This document shows positions 44,754-55,710 of a stretch of 64,000 nucleotides of DNA, one piece after another. The first letter of the stretch is position 1; each line of letters starts with the position of its first letter. The DNA lies in NCBI GenBank assembly GCA_047495785.1, contig JBLDXI010000025.1, forward strand, positions 1,488,001 to 1,552,000, read 5' to 3'. Origin of the DNA: Lepidodermella squamata. Lineage: Eukaryota; Gastrotricha. The notes under the pieces are model-generated. The model ran no database searches. It saw nothing but the letters and a program-made list of their open reading frames with translations, and was not told where the DNA came from. A program made the translations under genes and the position numbers.

Positions 44754-45719
44754 CCTAATCGAACGCTGTAATTCAATTCGTTTCTCCGGGCATAACAAAT
44801 CGCGCTCATATATATAAAATGTAAGAGATGCTATTCCGTAGCTAGTATTTACTAGGTCTAGGCGAGTAGGGAAAACAGGAGCGCCAGAGTAAATTGCGAT
44901 ATAATGTAAAGCTTTTATATAATGACAAGCAAGTCTCACTCTCTCCATTATACAAAACAATCGATTAATAGCTGCTGAGGTAGTAGTCCGCAATAACGCG
45001 GAAGTGCTTAGGCTAACAGTTACTCGTGCCTGAGCTTAGAGCCCCCGAAAACTGATCGAATAATGAATCGAACGAACGAGAGATGGTTCCGAGTAACTAA
45101 CTTCTATCAGACTCCCGCTTTGCATGACGAATAAATTTTAGCGATCGGAGATTTAAAGCCAACGCTGGGTACCTAATTATGTTGGTGCCAACAATCAGCC
45201 GTCATCGCTTTGAGAACCCCAATATGAACTTCATAATCTTTAAGGATCAGAGACGAGCGGACCTGTTAAAAATTGTCCTTAGTCTGACATAATAGTTTCA
45301 GTTTCGTCTACAATTTCCTCCTAGCTATCAAACACTGTTTGACAAATCGGGATATAACACTAAGATCTTTATCGCTAAGCAAGCATAAAACTGCTCGAAA
45401 CAAATACATGTCTCTACATGCTTGTTAATGTTTTTATTCCCTGTGGGTTTGGGCTCATGCGACGGAAAAACCACGGCATTGTACTGCTATATGACACAAT
45501 TCATATAATGCCATAGACATTGCTGATCATGTCTATGAATGCTGCAGAAGAAGTTCACACAATCCTATTTTGCCGTAGTCTAGAAAGCGATTCGCTTTTC
45601 CCTAGCGGCATTCAAAGATGCAGTATTTGTGTGGTTGAATGAATCAATATTTCATTAGGCCCAATATAATTTCCTGCTGAAACCTTTCTGTGAGTTTCGG
45701 AACAGTAATTTCAGTTAAT

Positions 45720-45851
45720 ATGCCGCGCGGACCGTCTAAACTGATATGGATCTGGCTGATACTCAATTTTATGGGCAGTAATTCCACGGACAAACACAGT
45801 AATACTCCCGCTGAATTTGGCGCTGATCAAAGTACTGTGAGCGACCTATAA
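45720..45851 (+). CDS. Candidate 43-residue secreted peptide (weak)
   Basis: ATG follows a TTTCAG acceptor-like site by 6 bases. MPRGPSKLIWIWLILNFMGS would serve as a signal peptide, and the rest (NSTDKHSNTPAEFG...) is polar with one glycosylation site. A GTGAGC just before the stop could be a splice donor, so it may be a first exon. No family recognised, and chance is possible. Confidence 0.25.
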   Translation: MPRGPSKLIWIWLILNFMGSNSTDKHSNTPAEFGADQSTVSDL

Positions 45852-45912
45852 GCATTGACTTGAGAAGACGACTAACTGAAACAGATCGATCTAATCTCGT
45901 ATGACGACTCTA

Positions 45913-46422
45913 CTATTCAACTGTGAATGAGTTGGTAAGATTGAATCCGGTTAAATTCTCCGCGATGAAGGGATGGGATTGGAACTTTGGTGTCAATCTG
46001 AGCCAGAGACTCCTGAACCCGAGGGGGCGTGAATAGTGGCAGCTGGTAACAGTTGCTGCTACTCGAGGCATACGTTCTTGACTCTTGACTGTCAGCGGCA
46101 GGCCCAAACCCCTCGGCTTGCTGCTGGGCTGTCTCGGACCCTAAAACTTAGAGGATTGCGGATCTATTTTCGGCTTCGTGTTTACTCCAGGCATCCCATA
46201 CTGTCTTACAGCCGAACCAACCAGACGATTCTTACATTCTTTTGCAGTTTGCACATTTTCGGAAGGCTTCCTTGCCAACCTTCTTACACTAATGAGTGCG
46301 CACCAGCCGCATTTGGCATCCTTCGCCTTGCACGCTGTCGCGAGACGCTCGAAGAATTGACAGCAATTGCACCTGGGCGGGTTGAACTTGGCTTTCATTT
46401 CTCTGTTTTGCATGAAAGTCAA
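45913..46422 (-). pseudogene. Minus-strand reading frame broken by one stop
   Basis: The same frame runs from 46422 to 45913 with a single TAG just before 46140. The first part is cysteine-rich and basic (RCNCCQFFERLATACKAKD, then CGWCALISVRRLARKP). The stop lies in a TTTTAG acceptor-like sequence, so an intron cannot be excluded. No family recognised. It could be a decayed gene or element fragment. Confidence 0.25.
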
Positions 46423-46784
46423 AGGAATCTATCTACACGAAGACAATAAGCACATCTGTCTACCATGCTGGCATCTGTGGAATGCCCTGACTGTTTCTTT
46501 TATCGCTCGGTGTGTGAGTATACTCATTGAAAAAACCTTCGCTCTGTGATGACTAGGTGGCACTTCGTTATTTATTAGTGAATCATCGGTACAGCGTTAG
46601 TATCAAATGCACAAATTCTTAAATATGATAATTATGCAATCCCAAACTAGTATCGAAATAGCAAGAAGAGCTTTTGAGGATTGCCAGAATATAATATGCC
46701 AATGGCATTCCTAGGTATCCACAGGCCGTACCATGATAGGTAAGCGGCAGTAAGAGAAATGGCGCAAAAACATTGAATTACAAA

Positions 46785-47906
46785 TTACAACGGCCTCGTC
46801 AAAATCACCGGCGACTCGACTGATTTCGGATTTCTGATGAGATAAACTTCTGAGTTGGAGCCTTTTAAACCCCGAGAACGGCAACAAAGAGAATTCAAAC
46901 GTCTTCTAAATGGCGGACTAATTAAATATGCAAATGGGAAAATTGTGCTGTGGCCAATTATGGTTAACCATACAAAGCTGTGAGCGAGAAATGACTGAAT
47001 CCGCGGGGAAAAAGCTTCACTATCGAAATTCGACCATATGGCTTTGACTGAAAATGGGCCAAGGAACACCAAAACTAGCTCGATCAACAAATAAAACATG
47101 GTGAAGATCGCTAGACTTATAGCCTGGTAGCGTTTTCGATCCTCATTTTTCTTTTGCTGCGAAAAGCTAGGTTTTCTCGACCAAGATAATAGTTTGATGA
47201 TGGTCACAATTTCAGCTGTGGCTGTTATCGCTAGTAAACCTAAATGAGAATAAATAAATATTTCGCATTCACACGAGATGTGGGAAAACATACCATACGC
47301 AACGAGAATAACCCCGATTGAGTAGAAAGTGAACCAGCCCCATCCATCAACTGGCCACCTATACAGCACGCAAATTTCCGAATTCAACTGGTTATATTCC
47401 GGGGCAACCACGTCAAAAACAGCCATGCGTGGAAAATTAACTATGACCATCGCGATGCAGCTTAACAGCACCACGATGCGGACCCGTTTCTGACGACCAC
47501 GGGCAAGCATCGAATGCATTGATGGCGTTTTAGTTTGTAGGTATAAGTGCTCCTCAACCGCCATCTGAGCTACGAGACACGTCATCAGTGAGGATGAAAA
47601 CAGATAAACTCCAATCGATGTGACCAAAATGACACCAACTGTGAAGGTGTATTGGAAGTAATAGATCACTGAAGATGCGATTAATGAGGAGGCGACTGCG
47701 ATACTTTGAATTAAACACATCGTCTTCACGATGAAGAACGTAGGAGCGGGAAAAGTGGCCTTGTCACAAAAAATCCAAAAAGAAACCAGGTTCCCGGTTA
47801 TGCCTAATATGCTGATGATTGGTCGCAAGAAGCCGCATAGAACGTTGTCCCACGGTTGATCGCGGCTTGCTACCAAAACTTGGCACGTCAGATTACTGAT
47901 ATTCAT
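46785..47906 (-). CDS. Orphan rhodopsin-like receptor, copy B of four
   Basis: Exons 47906-47294 and 47239-46785 give 355 residues once a 54-base intron is removed. The intron (GTATGT...TTTAG) is a multiple of three and has no stop, so an unspliced message would encode a 373-residue variant with 18 extra residues after TM5. The protein is closest to copy D; both start MNISNLTCQVLVASRDQP. TM1 contains GITGNLVSFWIF, the TM3 end reads MAVEEHLYLQTKTPSMHS, and the C-terminus has FRRRLNSLCCRSR and ends LTRPL as in copy A. DRY and NPxxY are absent. Expected at the plasma membrane; ligand unknown. Confidence 0.78.
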   Translation of the reverse strand: MNISNLTCQVLVASRDQPWDNVLCGFLRPIISILGITGNLVSFWIFCDKATFPAPTFFIVKTMCLIQSIAVASSLIASSVIYYFQYTFTVGVILVTSIGVYLFSSSLMTCLVAQMAVEEHLYLQTKTPSMHSMLARGRQKRVRIVVLLSCIAMVIVNFPRMAVFDVVAPEYNQLNSEICVLYRWPVDGWGWFTFYSIGVILVAYGMFSHISCECEIFIYSHLGLLAITATAEIVTIIKLLSWSRKPSFSQQKKNEDRKRYQAISLAIFTMFYLLIELVLVFLGPFSVKAIWSNFDSEAFSPRIQSFLAHSFVWLTIIGHSTIFPFAYLISPPFRRRLNSLCCRSRGLKGSNSEVYLIRNPKSVESPVILTRPL

Positions 47907-49174
47907 CGAATATATAAAACTCTGAAATGTCTAAACATGTGATCGATTATAAGATGTGACACCGGGGCTATATAGGTATTGTTATTATCAAAATTTGTCT
48001 ACACAGATGATGAAAATAAACAGCGGATATTGGTTTATTCAGACCTTCAGCACAACTCTCACCTCAAGAATTAAAGCGTTGCCTAACTCGCACAACTCTC
48101 ACCTCAAGAATTGAAGCGTTGCCTAACTCAAGAATTTAATTTATATCAGCGAAAATCTTTCAATTATGTACTATTGAAAAAACCATTGCGCAGTTGGTAT
48201 TGGCTCAGCCAGCAGAGAATTTGTGACCGTCAGAGGACATTGCAATATATGGGCAGTTTCTGTATACCTAATGATAGGCATTCTCTCTACACTACACAAA
48301 AATCGATTAAAAGCAGCAGAGGAAATGCGATAACGGCGATAACGCGAAAGTGCTAGAAGCAAACAGGTATTCGTGGCTCGCGAGATTGAAACCTACCGAA
48401 AACTGAAAGGATATTGAATCGCCAGAAAAGGTGTTGGGTAAATTTGTGCGTTTCGCTCTGCTTTATAGGATGAATTGTGGTTATTAGCACTTTCTCTATG
48501 GTAGGGTGCATGAATCAAATTTCATCCGATCGAAGATTTCAAGCCATTGCGGGGTAATTTATTTTTGTGCGGTCTGAAGCCGAACAAATAACTCGATCAT
48601 TGTTGTGATGACAAAAATAAGAACTCGTAAATCCTTAAGGATTAGAGACCTATGATCAGATCTGTTAGAAAGCTCATTGCACCTAATAGATATCACCTGA
48701 TATCATATTGTTGTTTACGATTTGCTATTAGATACCAAAAACGGTACTGTAGAAACGGGATTTGCCCAAGGATTTGCCATACTGATCTTTATCGCGTAAC
48801 TAGCATATAGCATAAGATGCTGCTGTAAAATACATATCGATGCGGTTACATCCTTGCTCCTAGTTGTAATCCCATGCTGATTAGGGCTTATACAGCGGAA
48901 AAAGCGTAGCATTATGCCGCAATATGGTGTCACTAATATATTGAGCAAAAGATGTTTACTCAATCCCAATTAGCCGTAGCTGAAAGCCGCATCAAAGATC
49001 AAAATTAGAAATAGTCTGCAGAATATTTTGTCTTTGATGTCACGTCTATTTCCGATGAATCAATATTTCAGCAGGCTCAATACTTCCCGACTTGATCGAA
49101 GCATGAGGATTAGTACATCTCTTTATCCGAAGTTATAGGACAGTTCAAACTTTAACATGAGTCAGTTTTGGGAT

Positions 49175-49669
49175 TTAATTTACACTTATTGCCAAAAAAT
49201 TAGCGCGTCCCTCAAAAACAAAGAAAATGTGTGTTTTAATCACCTGGTAACTGAAAGACAGTGCTAATAGAATCGCGCTAAACGTGGTAGAACCTCCTGG
49301 CGGTTTACACCAGTGAGGATCGTTCTCCTGCTGCAATCGCGGCCATATTGCTTGCTGCTGAGCACATCCAATCAGGCCAAATCGGCTGAGGTTGTTGAAA
49401 CTTGGGCTGCCGGTAATTATAGGCTGTTGAACCTGCTGTGGAAGAAACTGCGGCTGTTGTAAAGCTGTTGTATGTCCCAAGGCTCGGCCGGTTGCGGCGC
49501 ATCTCGTGTCGGAAATTTCCTCAAATCCATTTTTGCTCACGGAGCTTCCCACAACTTGAACTCTCCACCGCCCTCTAGACTGATCTTCCCATGAATCGTA
49601 TAGCATTAGGCGCAAGCTGTTATGTAAATATGCCAACCCCTTATATTTTACAGAACGACGCCGTAACAT
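49175..49669 (-). CDS. Unrecognised Gln-rich reading frame (possible exon)
   Basis: 164 codons from ATG (49669) to TAA. The start is basic (MLRRRSVKYKGLAYLHNSLR), the middle reads RGRWRVQVVGSSVSKNG, then comes a Gln/Pro-rich stretch (LQQPQFLPQQVQQPIITGSP). TACCAG|GTGATT near 49242 could be a splice donor, which would make this an internal or first exon of a small gene between receptors B and C. I find no partner exon or family. Confidence 0.35.
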   Translation of the reverse strand: MLRRRSVKYKGLAYLHNSLRLMLYDSWEDQSRGRWRVQVVGSSVSKNGFEEISDTRCAATGRALGHTTALQQPQFLPQQVQQPIITGSPSFNNLSRFGLIGCAQQQAIWPRLQQENDPHWCKPPGGSTTFSAILLALSFSYQVIKTHIFFVFEGRANFLAISVN

Positions 49670-49926
49670 TATTCAACCCGATTACAATTTTCTACGAAAT
49701 TTATTTATTTATTCAAAGTTTTTACGTAATTCAATCAAAACTGTTACTATGATGTCACGCATGAAAAGATATCGAGAAGGAAACATTAATGAAGAGTTGG
49801 GATTTCTTAGCAAGGATCAGTAGGTACACCTCATTCAATCTTCACACTGGTTATTATGAGGTTGCATGCTAAAATGACTAATGAATTATAAGTCGAGATT
49901 AGAGGATCAAAAGTCGAAAGTCAAGG

Positions 49927-51071
49927 TCAAAAAGACTTAGTATTGGCAAGAGAGAGTTCAGCTTGACTCTGATCTTTAATGAGATAAATTTGAGAGTTTG
50001 CACTCTTGATATTGCGAAGGCGGCAGCAAATAGAATTCAGACGGCTTCTGAAAATCGGACTCATGAAGCATGCGAATGGCAACATCGCGCTGTATTGTAT
50101 TATCGTCATCGACACAACACTTTGCGCAAGGAACGATTGTATTCTAGCGGAAAAGGCACTGCTATCTAATTTGGACCAAAGTAGTCTGACAGGAAACGGG
50201 CCAAGAAATAGAAGCGTTAATTCGATGGACAAATAAAAAATGATATAGACTGTTAGACAAATTGCGTGTTGCCGTTTTCTCTGCTCAGTTTTTCTCATCT
50301 TATTCGGAATGATTGGCCGCCTTGAGCAAGACAACAGCTTCCCGATTAGTAGAATTTCAGCTGTAGCTGTTATCGTTAGAAATCCTTGATGAATAATGAG
50401 AGATCAAACATTCATAAGTCATAAGTGTCTAATTTGGAATGAAAGAGCTTACCATTAACCACGAGGATGTAACCGATCGAGTATATTGTGAACCAGCTCC
50501 AACCGTCAATTGCCCACCTGTATTGTACGCAAATTTCGACTTGTGTCTCTGCGGGGATAGCAACATCGAACGCAATCGTTCGAGGAGCATTAATGATACC
50601 CATCAAAACGCAACTTGCTACCACCAAACTTCGTATTCTTTTCCGACGAGCGTGAGCTAGCTTTGAATGCATTGACGGCGCTCTAGTCGTTAAGTACAAG
50701 TACTCTTCAACAGTCATGTGAGCTACAAGACATGTTATCACCGACGATGCGTATAGATAAATTGACATCGATGCGACCAAGATGACTGAAGTTTCGAACG
50801 TGTATCTCAGGTAATAGACCATTGAAGATGTGATTAATGATGAGGCGATCGCTAAGATTTGAAAGCAGCACATTGATTTGAGGATGAAGAATAGCGGCGC
50901 CGGAAATTTCGATTTGTCGCTCAATATCCAGAAAGTGATCACGTTCCCGATAATGCCTAATATGCTGATGATTGGCCGCAAGACGCCAAATAGAGCATTG
51001 TCCCACGGTTGATCGCGGCTGGCAATTAACACTTGGCATGTCAGATTACTATTATTCATCACGGTTTCCAA
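49927..51071 (-). CDS. Orphan rhodopsin-like receptor, copy C of four
   Basis: Exons 51071-50453 and 50384-49927 (68-base intron, phase 1) give 358 residues, or 354 from the second ATG, which yields MNNSNLTCQV like its relatives. This is the most diverged copy: TM1 GIIGNVITFWIL, TM3 end VAHMTVEEYLYLTTRAPSMH, then ARRKRIRSLVVASCVLMG and a C-terminus ending LANTKSF instead of LTRPL. Seven spans, no DRY or NPxxY. Cysteines in FRSRLNSICCRLR may be palmitoylated. Same intron position as A, B and D, so one ancestral gene was duplicated. Confidence 0.75.
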
Positions 51072-52367
51072 CTACTGAGAATAAAAGATTGAAGACCGAG
51101 GTTTGAAGGGTTATTTAGCAGGGGCTAAAGAGTGTCCACGCGCAAAACTCGAAAATGACGGACTCAATAAAAAATAATAATGATGAGCTATTAGCCCTAA
51201 TCTTTTTTGATCGAAAGTTCTATTGGAACAGATTGATGCTTGCTAAATTGAATTGGCTACCTATTCATTTTAGTTAATTGAAAAGTGAAAACGGAAATCG
51301 GTTTGAAGCTGCATTGAAAGTAACCTATAAGTATCCTATATTACAACAAAGCACCATTTACCACTAAAAATAGCTTCTTATGACTTGTGTTAGAGCGATG
51401 ACATAAAAACAACAAGACAATTTGACCGTGATTCAGCCTGCAAGATTAGTGAAAATGTCTACTTGCGGTCAACAATTGTAGTCCGTCAAAAATACAAATA
51501 ATATAACCGCGCTTTAATCTCCCCGGATCAAAGACATACGGAGCGGATAGCAGTCGTATAATTTTATTTAGCAAAATAGTTAATACATGAACGTGTATCT
51601 TTTTTCAAAACTGGATACCCTGTAGCCATATTCTATTCGTACATTTAATGATAAAACCGATTTCTCCGCCTCTGTTTTCGATGAAAGTCAGAGGAATCAA
51701 TTATCACGAAAAGTTGCTGAGAAAAACAAGACCTAGATACGCAAGTTTCGGAGGGCAACATCAGCCATATTACAGGCAGCTTGATTTTCCGCGTAGCTTG
51801 AATTCGAATTTATATAGCCCGACCAGATCGCGTTTATACGATTCAATCTTGTGAGGCGCCACTGCAATATTGCCTCTTACTTACCTAGTATAACCGAATA
51901 GCCCAAATTTGTGCCGATCTTACAGTAAGGTCCACCGTCGGAACTGGAGTCATAAACCGAAGTCAAAAATTGGGTCAAGACAATAAAAATGCCGAAAAAC
52001 GAGTGAATGTTGCGGGTAAATATCACTCCAAAGTCCAATGCTCATTACCGCGCGAAAATTGCTATCCTATATTCGCCGGTTCGACTAGTTTTGAACAGAA
52101 TTCGCCATTTCTCGCCTTTGACACTCGAAAAATAACCACCTGGCAGCGAGAGGCTGGGAGCCACCTTTACCTGACGATATTTCACCGTCTTTTCGAACCA
52201 GGGATATATTACAATTTCAACTTAGAACCGTTGAATCAATTCAGGCCCGGATCAGTTTAGGCTAAGTTTGAGATTCGTTTCAGAACACATTTGGCTCGGT
52301 AGTATCGGAGTCAAAAAGATGCTCAAAAGAGTCCAAGTGGCTCCAGAGTCAGCCCATGGACCACACA
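51072..52367. other. Spacer between receptor C and the foldback element
   Basis: Contains pieces similar to the 3' flanks of other receptor copies: GATGAAAGTCAGAGGAATCAA (51677) resembles CATGAAAGTCAAAGGAATCTA (46411), and the GAGGCGCCACTGCAATATTG block at 51854. Frames here (51648, 51970) look fortuitous. Confidence 0.4.
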
Positions 52368-53363
52368 CATAGAGCTAGTTTTAAGATAGAGGTCCTACTC
52401 CTGACAAAGCCTGTAAACGCCATGGGCACCAGATGTTGTGATGAATCAGCATCGAGTGGTTGGAAAAGTAAACAAATCAGGTGATTTTCGATCGCTAATT
52501 ATTCTTGAACAATTAATCACAATCAATAATTTCCGGCAGTTCCGGATAGCTCTTGAAACAATGAACACATTGATTATTTTTCCGAAATTTTAACCATTTT
52601 TGAAACGGGGAAAATCGCATAAAAATAAAATTGATCAATTAATAAATTATGACAACTGCCAATAAGGCAGTGAAATTGAAGGGTATTTTTAATGGGCTAG
52701 GTAAATCTGATCAAGCTCTACATTTTGATGCTTGGAGCGAGCTTGGAAGATTTTTTTCTGATTTTCTGATTTTCTAAAATTTTTTATTCATTGCATGAAT
52801 GGTTTTTTACTACATTCGAACTCTGGTCCAGCTCCGGACTCAGTTCAGCCACGCCCTGTGCACATGGCGCACGTGCTGTCAACAAAGATTCTGGATAGAA
52901 TCCAACGGGCAACCTCCAGTTTTGTAATGTAAAAAACCAAGTGGAATAATTCATAAAATCATAGAAAATCAGGACAAAATCTTCCAAGCTCGCTACAAGC
53001 ATTAAAATGTAGACCTTGATCAGAATTACCCACCCTATTCGAAATATGCTTCAATTTCGATTTAATTATTAGTTAATGTCGATTTATTTGAAATCACGAA
53101 ATAGTTTTTTCCCGATTTCACTGCTTTACATTGCTCAGAAAATTTCGAAAAAATAATCACAGTGTTCACCATTTCAAGCACTATCTGGTACCACTAAACT
53201 GTTTACCAAGGAAATAACCATGGATGAGAAATCGGGAATCGAAAAATCACCTGATTTGTTGACTTTTCCAACCACTCGATGCTGATTCATCACAACATCT
53301 GGTGCCCATGGCGTTTACAGGCTTTGTCAGGAGTAGGACCTCTATCTTAAAACTAGCTCTATG
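52368..53363. mobile_element. About 1-kb foldback DNA transposon with 8-bp target duplication
   Basis: Both ends read CATAGAGCTAGTTTTAAGAT inward, and nearly perfect inverted repeats extend about 125 bases (left to about 52495, right from about 53237). The rest of the arms stay complementary with more changes: AAATCTGATCAAGCTCTACA at 52704 pairs with the 53010 region. ACCACACA is directly repeated at 52360-52367 and 53364-53371. An 8-bp duplication and a CA terminus fit hAT or P-type elements. No transposase frame, so it is non-autonomous. It has landed in the duplicated flank of receptor D. Confidence 0.75.
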
Positions 53364-53765
53364 ACCACACACCACACTGACCTACGATGAGTAAAACTGT
53401 CCACAAAGGTCCACAAAGCGATGTATTTATTTATCTACTGTATGGTGACGAATTTGTTATTTATTGATGAATCATCGGAACAGCGTCATACCATCAAATG
53501 CGCAAACTTGGCAAAAAAGTAAAATCTTATATGCAATCACAAACACTGTTCACTGTTCTTTTAATGAAACAAAATATTTATATTTTAGACTAAACATTAA
53601 AAGTCGGCTGAATCGACTGAAACAGCAATGAATAATAAATGAAAAAATTGAGATAACAGCGGAGCTTTTACCGGAATATAACATGGCAATGACATTCCTC
53701 TCCTCAGGCCCTAGTATGACAGGTAAGAGGAAGTGTACCTGAGACGTAGGCGCACAAAACACAAG

Positions 53766-54900
53766 TCATAAAGGACTCGTCGAAATCAACGCCGATTCGG
53801 CTGATTTCGGATCTCTGATGAGATAGACTTTTGAGTTTGAGCTTTTTAAATAACGAGAAGGGCAAAAAAGGGAAGCCAAACGTCTTCTAAATGGCGGGCT
53901 GATTAAACACGCGAATGGAAAAATGGTGCTGTGACCTATTATGGTCATCCATACAAAGCTCCGAGTGAGAAATGATTGAAACTGCGGGGAGAAGGCTTCG
54001 TCATTGAATCTCGACCATAAGACTTTAACTGGGAGTGGGTCAAGGAAGAGCAAAATTAGCTCTATCATCAAATAAAGCATGGTGAAGACCGCCAGACTTA
54101 TAGCCTGATTGCGTTTTCGATCCTCGTTTTTGTTTTGCTGTGAAAAGCTGAGGTTTCTCGACCAAGAAAGAATTTTTATGATTGTTAGAATTTCAGCTGT
54201 GGCTGTTATTGCTAGAAAACCTGTATAAGAATACACGGCTAATAATTTGCATGATCGAGATGTAGGAAAATATACCATAAGAAACGAGAATTAGCCCGAT
54301 TGAGTAGAAAGTGAACCAGCTCAATCCATCAAGTGGCCACCGATGTAACACGCAAATATCAGAATTCCACAGGTTATCCTCGGGGGCAACCACATCGAAA
54401 ACAGCCATGCGGGGAAAATTGAGTATGACCATCGCAATGCAGCTCAACAGCACCACGATGCGAACTCGCTTCTCACGACCGCGAGCAAGCAGGGAATGCA
54501 TTGAGGGCGTTTTAGTCTGCAAGTACACATGCTCCTCAACCGCCATCTGAGCGACGAGACACATCATCAATGAAGACGAATACAGATAAATTGAAATCGA
54601 TGTAACCAGAATGACCCCAGCTGCGAAGGTGTATTGGAAGTAATACACCACTGAGGCATGCACTGAGGATGCGACTAACGATGAGGCAACTGCGATGCTC
54701 TGAATTAAACACATCGTCTTCACGATGAAGAACGTAGGAGCGGGAAAAGTGGCCTTGTCACAAAAAATCCAAAAAGAAACCAGGTTCCCGGTTATGCCTA
54801 ATATGCTGATGATTGGTCGCAAGAAGCCGCATAGAACGTTGTCCAACGGTTGATCGCGACTTGCTACCAAAACTTGGCAAGTCAGATTGCTGATATTCAT
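53766..54900 (-). CDS. Orphan rhodopsin-like receptor, copy D of four
   Basis: Exons 54900-54276 and 54220-53766 (55-base intron, phase 1) give 359 residues. Compared with copy B it has four extra residues before TM3 (SSVHASVVYY against SSVIYY), which looks like a short tandem duplication. TM1 GITGNLVSFWIF, TM3 end MAVEEHVYLQTKTPSMHS, C-terminus FRRRLASLFCPSR; one of the two palmitoylation-type cysteines of B is phenylalanine here. No DRY or NPxxY. A 144-base stretch is identical to copy B (54701-54844 versus 47707-47850), including synonymous positions. Plasma-membrane receptor, ligand unknown. Confidence 0.78.
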
Positions 54901-55025
54901 CCCATTAATAACACTTTGAAATTCCTAAACATGCGATAGAAAAATTATATATAAAAGTATGAGAAGCCGTTCCGTAGTTAGTATTGACCCCGCCAAAAGA
55001 GAAATCATGACCGCCATTGGAAATA

Positions 55026-55074
55026 CCTCCCTCTCTCTCTGCCTCTCTCTCTGCCTCTCTCTCTCTCTCTCTCT
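55026..55074. repeat. CT microsatellite
   Basis: Near-pure (CT)n broken by GCC units at about 55040 and 55052. It lies about 125-175 bases upstream of the receptor D start codon. A minus-strand frame through it merely encodes repeated Arg-Glu. Confidence 0.85.
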
Positions 55075-55710
55075 GCTCTACTCCACTTGACATAAAAATC
55101 AATTAATAGCTGCGGAGGAAGCAGTCAGCCATAACGCTTCACTGCTAGCATAGTAGTTAGCAGTGGTTTTAGCGTAGTCCCAAAGCGCGGATCACTGCTT
55201 TGCATCGTCGTCTCCGCTGCTTCTGGTACCTAGTCAGAAGATTGTAGTTGTAGTGGCGAATCATCTTCGCCTTGACTGCGGTTTCGCGTAGCCTCGCCGT
55301 CTTTGCCTGCAGGTGTTCGATGCGGGTCGTCAGCAGGGCCAGATCGTTGGCGAAATCGACGTCATGAAGCTGCGTCAACAACCACCTTAGGTCGTCCGTT
55401 TGGCCATCGCTGACCGCACGCATCACGAAGTCGCTAGCAGCATAGCCGCAATAGTTATTCGTGGCTAACTAGTTTGAAAGCTGCGGAAAACTGAACGGAT
55501 ATTGAAGAGGAAACGGAATTGGGTAACCTGTTTCGCTTAGACTCCTGCTATGAAGAGCGGAGCTGAATCAAATTTGAATCGATCGGAGATGACATGCGGG
55601 GTAATTCACTTTGGCGCGGTCTGTTGCCAAAAATCGCAAGACGCATTATAGGTCGAGTGGTTTCCGAAGAAATAGCGAGCAAAAAAATTGCAAATATTCA
55701 CACATTTATA

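Larger units (their letters stand above)
44754..46784. other. Spacer between receptors A and B
   Basis: Holds the receptor A upstream region, which is similar to those of B and D (for example ATCGATTAATAGCTGCTGAGG near 44958 versus ATCGATTAAAAGCAGCAGAGG near 48301). It also holds two weak coding candidates listed separately and the 3' flank of B. Confidence 0.4.

Noticed and set aside
46036-46449. Plus-strand 137-codon frame
   Set aside because: No motif, and the composition looks random. The minus-strand frame across the same DNA is at least as plausible.
54905-55102. Minus-strand 65-codon frame rich in Arg-Glu repeats
   Set aside because: It is the CT microsatellite read as codons.
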